Shown here in pieces: positions 56,901-64,000 of a stretch of 64,000 bases of DNA. The translations under genes and the position numbers were made by a program. Numbering within the stretch: position 1 is the stretch's first letter; each line of letters starts with the position of its first letter. The stretch comes from Boletus sp. NGJ (lineage: Eukaryota; Basidiomycota; Agaricomycetes; Boletales; Boletaceae): the NCBI GenBank assembly GCA_019096195.1, contig JAGTXK010000229.1, positions 496,001-560,000 of the forward strand. Direction: 5' to 3'. Below the pieces are notes generated by a model. The model was given only the letters and a program-made list of their open reading frames with translations, had not been told where the DNA came from and searched no databases.

Positions 56901-57938
56901 AGAGCGCTGAAATCTGTGTGGATGGTAGCGCACCGCCAGAGGTGACGAGGTGGTGGTCACGGATGAGGACAGATTGAATCAATATGAGGGCGAAAAGGTA
57001 CTCACCGCGGTCAAGCTAATTCCTCAAGCAAGCATCTGGCCTATCCTGCCCAGTTTTGGCTTCGTTTTCGGCGGAGGATCCGCTCCAAAGACGATGTTCA
57101 TACCAACGCAATTACCTGAATATTGAGCGTCGCGGACGAGAAAGCTCAAAGAATTGGACAATGAGTGTTTGAGCCCCGCAACTCTGAAACACACTGGGAA
57201 CTTGTCAATAGGTGTCCAAAGGCATTACTGACGTCGACGAGTGGTGTGTATGAGCGCAACATTCGAATCCGGAGCAACACGTCGTCTATAGCAGCGAGCA
57301 CGAGCCGTTCTGTCAGAGCTTGAGAAATCCGCGACGATGACATTCATTCTCCGCGACACTGAAGATCATGACTCTGGGGCCAAGAAGGAAAGATGATGTT
57401 GTACTGGCATAACGGCTACGCGTTGCAGTTGGCCCAGACCAAGTCCAGACTGTGCGAATGGGCCAGCAATCAGCCGTATTAGTATGCATCTCGCTCGAAT
57501 TACCTCTTGATCCAATGGCCGGGTCACTACTAGGTGGATGCCGATGAGTCTTCCCGATTTCTTCTCATCTTCTTCCAAGTTCGTATCCAGTTGAGCGTTG
57601 CCTACGCGTCGTGTCGGTCACCTCACACCTATCTACAGGAAAATGTGCAACGATGAGTCGCTTTCCGACGGGCCATAAGTAGTGTGCCTGCCGCCTAAGC
57701 CCGCCTACCTGCATTATATTGTACAGGGTTGTGTCGGCCCGCACCGACGTAAAAAAATCTACATTTGCCAGCGTACCCGAGTCCTGCCCGGCCCAGACCA
57801 TCAAATCCAGAGCGGTGACATCCTCAAGGCCGTGCTGCCGTCGTTGCTTTTACAGCACAAGGTAGCCGACGGTGATTTTTGTGACACGGAATTTTCTTGC
57901 GACGAACGTAATCCATCGGACGGGGTCTTCCTCTCCAG

Positions 57939-57946
57939 GTATAAAG
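57939..57946 (+). promoter_or_regulatory. TATA box of the hydrophobin gene
   Basis: GTATAAAG, 90 nt before the ATG, followed by a CT-rich stretch (ACCCACTTCTCTCATCTGCT). This pattern is common for strongly expressed fungal genes. Confidence 0.7.
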
Positions 57947-58035
57947 AGACGGGGAGAGCGACCTTGACCAGCAGGTCTACCACCCACTTCTCTCATCTGC
58001 TCTCTTCAGCGGTTCACTACTCTCTATCTCTCAAC

Positions 58036-58476
58036 ATGTTCGCTCGTGTCTTCGCTCTTCTGCCCCTTGCTGTCCTTGTCTCTGCTACGCATCTTGAGGC
58101 GCGCGGCCAGTGCAACACTGGCCCGATCGACTGCTGCAACAGCGTCCAGAGTGTAAATCTGCGTGTTTTCTTTTGGTGTTGGATTGCGGTTAACATGTTT
58201 CTCGTTGTTATTTTAGTTGAGCAGTGCGCAAAATACCCTGAGCCAGCTCAACTTGCTTAGCGCTGCTACCACTGCTGGCGGCCAGGTCGGCTTTAACTGC
58301 TCGCCTATTAGTCTGGTTGGCGGCAATACTTGCGAGCAACAACCTGTCTGCTGCACTGGCAACGACTTCGTATGTATTCAATGTCTTGAAGTTGGTGTGA
58401 GATGTTGGTCGCTGAAAGAAATGTTTAGAACGGTCTCGTGAACATTGGTTGTTCCCCTATCAATGTCAATGCTTGA
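58036..58476 (+). CDS. Class I hydrophobin
   Basis: There are three exons, 58,036-58,152, 58,217-58,369 and 58,429-58,476 (105 aa), both introns in phase 0. A signal peptide (MFARVFALLPLAVLVSATH) is followed by eight Cys in the hydrophobin pattern: C-x6-CC-x32-C-x10-C-x5-CC-x12-C. The last block reads NIGCSPINVNA. Hydrophobins are secreted and self-assemble at the air-water interface, coating aerial hyphae and fruiting bodies. The wide spacing after the first CC and the two intron sites fit class I genes of Agaricomycetes. No break is seen. Confidence 0.95.
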
Positions 58477-60342
58477 GGGATGATTGTGCGGGGGTTGGCG
58501 GTTGGGTTGGGTGGCGTGGTTTCACCTCATTTGGCTTGTCGTTTGATAAAAAATATCAGTTTCGTGGATTTTGAAGTTGGTTTTGTGTCTTAAGATTGTG
58601 TGAACTGGTTGAGTTTTATTGAAGAATGTCGGAAGGACTTGAACACTATGTGATGCATAGGGCTTCCTCAATGGTGATGGCGCATTCACATTCTATTCTA
58701 CTCTCTCTGATGGTCGCCTATGACATTTCGATGACCTGAACTATTTGATCAACTACTATGCTGGAGTGTATACAACACTCATGATGGAGATATTAACTCT
58801 CGAAACGCTCGTCGACCATCTATTCGAGACAGGTTTCCGTTCGCGCTCCGACGAGCACGAGTCACCGTTCGTCGCGACACTGCGATGATATGATCGACAC
58901 GAGGCACAGGCGAGAGATCAGATATCGACGGGCAGTGCGAGAGTGCCATGAAACGTATACGTGTTTTGTGCGCGGTAGCCACGAGTGAGTTTGATGCGGT
59001 TTGTACGCTCGTCGGGTCGTCGGCCTCCACGGCCATTTGTGCTGCTGCAGGACGTGGCGTGGATTCCGTGGAGCGAGACAGAAGACCCATCAGTGATCGC
59101 ATGGAGTATCGTCAGTGTTGATGGTCCCAGCCACCCCGGTGACGGATGGAAGCGTACTGGTTACATGGCGCGTAAATCTTTCGCCATCTCGAATCAGCCT
59201 CCGACGTCGGTGTATATTGAACGTGTAAACGTACCACAAAAGTCCGTAAACCGAGTCGTCGATCTTACTTGTTCGTCGAAATATTGAAGCAGAATAAAGG
59301 TGCGTATAACATGAGATACGGGTGTACCAGTGCGACGATTCTCCGGCCGTCGCCTTAAGCCAACTGGGACAGATAGGAATGTTTCGACAATGAGCGTTGC
59401 GATCCATCAGATCCATCATTTTTAAATTACCTTACCTTTTTTTTTCCCCATATCGTTGCCTGAGCGGAGGAGTACTTTTCACTGAGACAGACTCTACAAA
59501 TTCGACCAAAAACCGCAAGCCGGTCAGAACATCGTCAAACACGAAAAGATTGAATCGAACCTTGTTCGTTACATCAGCAGTTAATTGATGCAGTGGGATT
59601 TTTCGCCGCGAGACGTTGGCATGCGTTAGGAAAGAGCACAGCACAGTTTTCACAAACGTCTTTCCAGGATTGATAACTGCGTTGAGGCGGTTCATCCCGT
59701 TGCCTTCAAGCGTGGTACTCTGTTGAGTCTTGACTGGGCCATTGTTACTCTGTCTTGACTACAGGCGGAAGTGATTGGCTGGTTATCACGTGGTGCACGA
59801 CGCATTGCTCCCGGACACCACGCGACGGCACGACGAGAGAACTCTCATTCTCTCCGCCATCCGCAAGCGAGAGAGGATCGACACTCGTGGTTTCACTCCC
59901 TGTCTCATATAAGGGCCTCTTCGACAGGTAAATAATGCTAGTCGATGATCGGCTCTGGCCCAGCCGTTATTAGTCTATTCGTTTGAGCTAGGGAGCATGG
60001 GGTTAGGCCCGGACTTGGTCGTTCTTCAACAGTCTCACTGCGGTGAACGAAATGAGTAGAGGGGATATGGGGCAGTTAGCTTGAAACAGACGGCTGGGTA
60101 GGTCCCGTCCCCCTCCACCGATTCCTTCGTTCTTCCTTTCTCTCACGCGTATTGGTTTTCAGCGTCTGTTTGAGTGTAGCCAGTTAATCCGAGCGTGCGC
60201 GTGACATGCGGTTGTATGCGCAAGGACAGATCACCCTTTAGAACGCGACTCAGATGGCCATTATGAAGTTCGGAGCTGAACGGTGTACGTACAAATGACC
60301 CAGCTGTTTCGATGTGAATAAGAAGGACATGGACATGGTCGC
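58477..60342. other. Intergenic region
   Basis: No protein family is recognised in these 1.9 kb. A TATA-like CATATAAGGGCC near 59,908 and AGGTAAATAATG near 59,929 could mark an old promoter for the DUF4419 relic, but nothing coding follows at the usual distance. Confidence 0.4.
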
Positions 60343-60630
60343 AACAGATTTTTAGAGGACATTATCCACCGTCTGGAGCGCCTAAAGAAGTATACAGTCC
60401 AGATCATTGCATGGTACCACCTCCTTCCACCCGTTGTCTCACGTTTCGTCGCCGCCTACGACAGTCCGACCTCTGTCTGGACTTCTGGAGCAAGGTTGCT
60501 CATTTCAGCGGGGGCGGAAGTGGGCCAACCGGCTGGATTACCGCATTCGACGGACAAGGTACACGTATGTCGACGACAAGCTCGATGACAACGGGGAACC
60601 GTTTGACACGATGTTCGTCGCAGGGTGAAT
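60343..60630 (+). pseudogene. DUF4419 protein relic
   Basis: Three short pieces in different frames match the DUF4419 family, whose role is unknown and which is abundant in Agaricomycetes: FLEDIIHRLERLKKYTVQII then AWYHLL and PVVSRFVAAYD; LDFWSKVAHFSGGGSGPTGWITAF (the family core is DFW...GGGSGP...GWITAF); and YVDDKLDDNGEPFDTMFVAG. The first and second are joined by a frame change at about 60,465 and the second and third at about 60,555. The core lacks the few residues normally between GGSGP and GWITAF. The family is usually over 350 aa, so most is gone. Confidence 0.65.
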
Positions 60631-61487
60631 TGGTTCATACATTTCATCTCTTCTACGGCAAAGACGGAGAATCCCCCAGAGGGTACAAGGGATGCTGTGA
60701 CCGATTCCCGGGCGGTGGTACATACTAGCTACTGACTGGTTTATATGAACCGAATCCGGCCAAGGTGGTATAACAAAGTTTTTTTGGGATGGTACAACTT
60801 GAAGGATAATCCGATGGGCCAGCGGACAGATGATCAGCCCTTTATTTTCTCACGCCGCGTGAACCTTGATAAAGGTTTCGTTTCATCACGCAGGGTCGTC
60901 CTGCAGGTTTCAATATTCAATGCGGGTGCCACTTGCCGTCTTCGTGTGTTGAGTCTGAAACGCTTCAAAGTACAGTAAAATCCCTTTATCCCCCGGGCCG
61001 TTGAACGGGCCAATGTCACCAAACCTTGGAGTTTTTGCGCATCACGCCTCCCACCGAATTCGTGTTGCGTACACATGAACTAACACGTTTTTAATGCGAC
61101 AAGCATGTGGTTGGGTAAGAGGTTTGTCAGTGTGGTGTGCATAGTATCTCATAATGCATAGCAAGATGTTCAAGTTGGGGCAAACTCACCAGAATTCACC
61201 GCCAAATTTCCAACCTGATAACGCACATGAAGGTGAGTGAATTACGATATAGCACATTGTATTACGAGGTGTTCTTGGAACTGGCTTGGTTATCGAGGGT
61301 CCTCGGCTGTCCCCGCTGCGGCACTACATGCGGACGGCGTGGGCGCTGCTCGGGATACATAAGTGGGGAAGTTCTGATGTTGCCCCCTCCGATTTCCACG
61401 CACCCCCCCCTCTCCCCGCCGTCTTTCATTCTCTTCTTATCGGGCTCGCGCGTTCACTCGAGTGTCTTGCTGGTGCAGCCCTGAAAC
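60631..61487. other. Intergenic region, promoter side of the seven-pass gene
   Basis: No gene is seen. CACCCCCCCCTCTCCC at about 61,402 and neighbouring pyrimidine runs lie shortly before the start codon at 61,488. Confidence 0.45.
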
Positions 61488-62929
61488 ATGTCTAACTATG
61501 GCATCCCTCTGGACAAGGCGGAGCTCCTGTCGGCGGTGCTGGAAGCGCTCTTGTATGGTAAGGTTCAGCATGCGTATCGTCGGTAAAGCATGCTGAACAT
61601 TTGTTGGGCCAAGGTTTCTCGTTGTTGATGTTCGGGGGAACGATCTGTGTACTGTGGTCTAAACGGTCTACTCACCGAGTGAACCATAGGATGGTCACGG
61701 TAGCATGCTTGTTGCTACTGTTTAGCACAGTGGTGAGTGTTCCTTGTCGATTTCCTTGGAATCATAGGGCAGAGATTGATTTATTCGGCATCGTAGCACA
61801 TCGTGATCGATATCATAAGGATCATGGAGGGTTTGATATTGTACCGAGACACCTACCCAGAAGGACCTGTTGGTTTCTTTTCAGACGTGTCGCAATGGAC
61901 GTTCGTGTACAAGAACTACGTGTATACTGCACAGACGCTACTAGGGGACGGCGTCATCGTGAGCTTTTTTTTTTTCTTCGAAACGAACGTCGTCCGCTAA
62001 GTGTGTTTGACAGCTCTACCGCTGTTACGCGGTATGGCAATCTAAACTTGTCATGATTCTGCCTGCATTACTTTGGTGTGCCGTTGGTGGTGCGTGTGCC
62101 GTATGTATTCGGGGTGACTGACATCGTTGACGGGATTTCTGAGAAGTAACTGGAATTGGCAGTCCGTACACCGCATCTCGTGTGACGCAAAACGAGGTCT
62201 TTGGTGGGAGCCTCTCTCAATGGATCACGTCGTTTTACGCATCGACGTTTACGACGAACCTACTGACAACCCGTACGTACTCGCAAGTTTTTCATGTATG
62301 TCGAAGAGTGCCTCTGAACTTCATTCTCCCCCCCTGTACCAGTTCTGTTGGCTTACCGTATCTGGTCCGTCGACCGGAGAACCGCGAGGCTGTGTGGTCA
62401 CCGAAAATCCTACCTGCGGCCCGTTCTACACGTCATTATCGATGCTGGCGTGATTTACTCCGTCACCCTCTTTGCGGCATTGGTTTGCTTTGTGAATCAA
62501 TCCAACACTCAATACGTGATTCTAGACACGGTCAGCATGTCATTCACTCGTTCGCTCACCAAGGATAGTTTCACTAAAAACCTAATTGTGATCTCTGACT
62601 GCCAGATCACGCCTATTATCTCCATCACGTTTTACATGGTCATCATTCGTGTCGGGTTGGCTAATCGGGCGAACCAGCTGACTACGCTACAACCGCTGAC
62701 GACGGAACAACCGCTGATGACGGAACAAACACTCGTATTTGCGTCCACCGGCAACGGTGGTTCCAGTGCGGACCGGCGAAGGAGCGGAATGCAGGTCCAC
62801 ATCACGACATTGACCGAAAGCAAGGTCGAACATGATCAACGCTCGTCGATGCGTCCGATGACGCCTATGGGTAGCGAGAATAAACCTCAGAGCGAGATGA
62901 AGTTTAATGGCGCCGGAGAGGTGGCGTGA
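61488..62929 (+). CDS. Fungal seven-pass membrane protein
   Basis: I read seven exons: 61488-61557, 61614-61732, 61797-61958, 62014-62093, 62163-62272, 62343-62530, 62606-62929 (350 aa). Seven hydrophobic segments lie at: FSLLMFGGTICVL; VTVACLLLLFSTVHIVI; YTAQTLLGDGVILY; LVMILPALLWCAVGGA; WITSFYASTFTTNLLTTLLLAY; VIIDAGVIYSVTLFAALVCF; ITPIISITFYMVIIRVG. The tail of about 75 residues is cytosol-like and Thr/Gln/Ser-rich, with two TTEQPL/MTEQTL repeats. The family is very common in Agaricomycetes and not functionally known. The layout resembles receptors, but this is only a resemblance. The exon 4/5 splice (GC|GTGTGC) is the least sure; a GTATGT seven bases on would shift frame. Confidence 0.8.
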
Positions 62930-63443
62930 CCCCACCTGTCAATGTGCAAGGACGAGCTGGTTTCTCCGTGCCCAGACTATCTAGGGTTTGATATCTAGTA
63001 TAACTGCACCTCGTGACTCGTACGATGCCCTTGGGGTTGTTTAAAATTCGCTGCGGACTTGGACGCCAATAGAGATACCGTAACATCCTCCTCGACTTTG
63101 AAGTCGCTAGAGCATTCCTATTATTGTCGTCGCTTCTTTCTCAGCTTTCCGTAGTACCGAGTTGTTGCAGAGTACGCCAGCCCTTTACTGTAATAGCCAT
63201 GTATTTATCACGTTCGTCTTCCATAGGTAAACCCTGAAAGAGTCAAGATGTAGAAAGTCGATTACACAGTTTCAGACCGAGAATGAGTGGAGCGATCCGG
63301 GACGCTAACACTACTGCGGGGTATTTCGATCGCCCCGCGTCACGTCGATATCTGACGTGACAAAAATGTTGTCATGGCCTGCAGGTCACAATGAAATTTA
63401 ATTTTGATTGACACAATACAAATGATAGACTCCCAGGAACAGT
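62930..63443. other. Intergenic region between convergent genes
   Basis: This is the 3' flank of the seven-pass gene and of the Nnf1-like gene. Nothing else is seen. Confidence 0.5.
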
Positions 63444-64000
63444 TTACGGCCGAGCTGGGGGTAGATTTTCGGCTGCTTGCAAAGCCCAGAGGCTGATTTC
63501 GTCGTGAGGGATCTTGCTCCATTTCGAATACACCTATCAAGTGTGAGATCCAGTGCCCAAATGTCATCCCATTAGTACGCACATCATCAAGGACCTTCAA
63601 TAATTCAGCGGTCTTGGCGTCCGTTTCCCGTTGTTGTTGAACGCTACTCTTCATTTGTTCGAACAATGCTTGGTTTTCGTCCTCGAGCTGATAAACACGT
63701 GAGTTAAGGGATGATGATGACGGGTGACGGATAGACTTGCGCTTTGTAACGTCGCCTTTAGTTTTTCCACGTCCGACTCTAGTATAGGGATGGTCCTGGC
63801 GCGAGCTGCAGCGCGTGGCTCCAGAGCCTCTTTCCAGATATCTTTCGCTTCCATTTCACCGCGTTGTTTCCGAGCGCGCGCGTCGGTGACGACGCCATGA
63901 AGGACGTTGATACTCTCTCGTACCTCAAAGTCCTTGAATAGTGTCTCGCAGCTTGCCTAATACCATTATGAGCTCATACAAGCGAGGGGTTCACGATACG
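63444..64000 (-). CDS. nnf1: Nnf1-like kinetochore (MIND complex) subunit, partial
   Basis: Three exons are visible, 63,956-63,729, 63,687-63,583 and 63,533-63,444. The 5' part runs off the right edge, and 63,957-64,000 is intron. The pieces match the order of Nnf1/PMF1: FKDFEVRESINVLHGVVTDARAR, then EALEPRAAARARTIPILESDVEKL, a coiled coil EDENQALFEQMKSSV, LLKVLDDVYSKW, and a last helix DEISLWALQAAENLP. Nnf1 is part of the Mis12/MIND complex that links centromere chromatin to the Ndc80 complex. The first intron seen (63,688-63,728) would be only 41 nt with a weak GTCACC donor, so that junction is tentative. Confidence 0.62.

Larger units (their letters stand above)
56435..58035. other. Intergenic region with direct repeat copy 2 and hydrophobin promoter
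   Basis: Copy 2 of the direct repeat is at 56,765-56,900. A plus-strand frame across it (56,569-56,823) has no recognised domain. The rest, to the hydrophobin TATA box, shows no gene. Confidence 0.45.

Overview
The window looks like nuclear DNA of a mushroom-forming basidiomycete (Agaricomycetes). The evidence is many short GT-AG introns of about 45-70 nt, a class I hydrophobin, a FunK1-type fungal kinase, a P450 of the kind expanded in Agaricomycetes, two fungal seven-pass membrane proteins and a Tad1-like LINE. All spliced models were read by eye from splice signals, reading frame and remembered family sequences. No search was run.

Layout. Positions 1-18,400 are a transposon graveyard. At the left edge is the 3' end of a gag-bearing LTR element (LTR 630-1144). 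Next come decayed frames with a recognisable Ulp1-type protease, two tandem LTRs (5844-7644), more decayed frames, and a minus-strand LINE (about 12,510-18,400). The LINE carries a 1.1-kb solo-LTR-like insert and a 248-bp foldback MITE. Most of 1145-17,780 is nearly free of CpG, while the two younger insertions and the last 600 bp of the LINE keep CpG. Methylation-driven decay with a sharp edge inside the LINE is the likely cause.

Positions 18,700-35,200 are a dense host-gene block: FunK1 kinase; forkhead factor; a 203-aa conserved-looking protein that faces the AP-1 gamma-adaptin gene across a 154-bp promoter; a Gin4/Hsl1-type kinase; Tma16; and a seven-pass protein that seems to lack its first segment.

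Positions 35,200-48,400 are an accessory secretome region. It holds two tandemly duplicated, secreted, histidine-tract proteins and three small secreted proteins. All five share a signal-peptide motif ending near IPD and a TATA box about 85-100 nt before the start codon. A Ser/Pro-rich orphan and a phosphatidylserine decarboxylase lie between them.

Positions 49,000-53,000 hold an SDR oxidoreductase, the CCAAT-binding subunit NF-YB/Hap3 and a coiled-coil protein. Positions 53,200-61,000 hold a decayed P450 flanked by direct repeats, a hydrophobin and a DUF4419 relic. The right end has an intact seven-pass paralogue and the 3' part of an Nnf1-like kinetochore gene.
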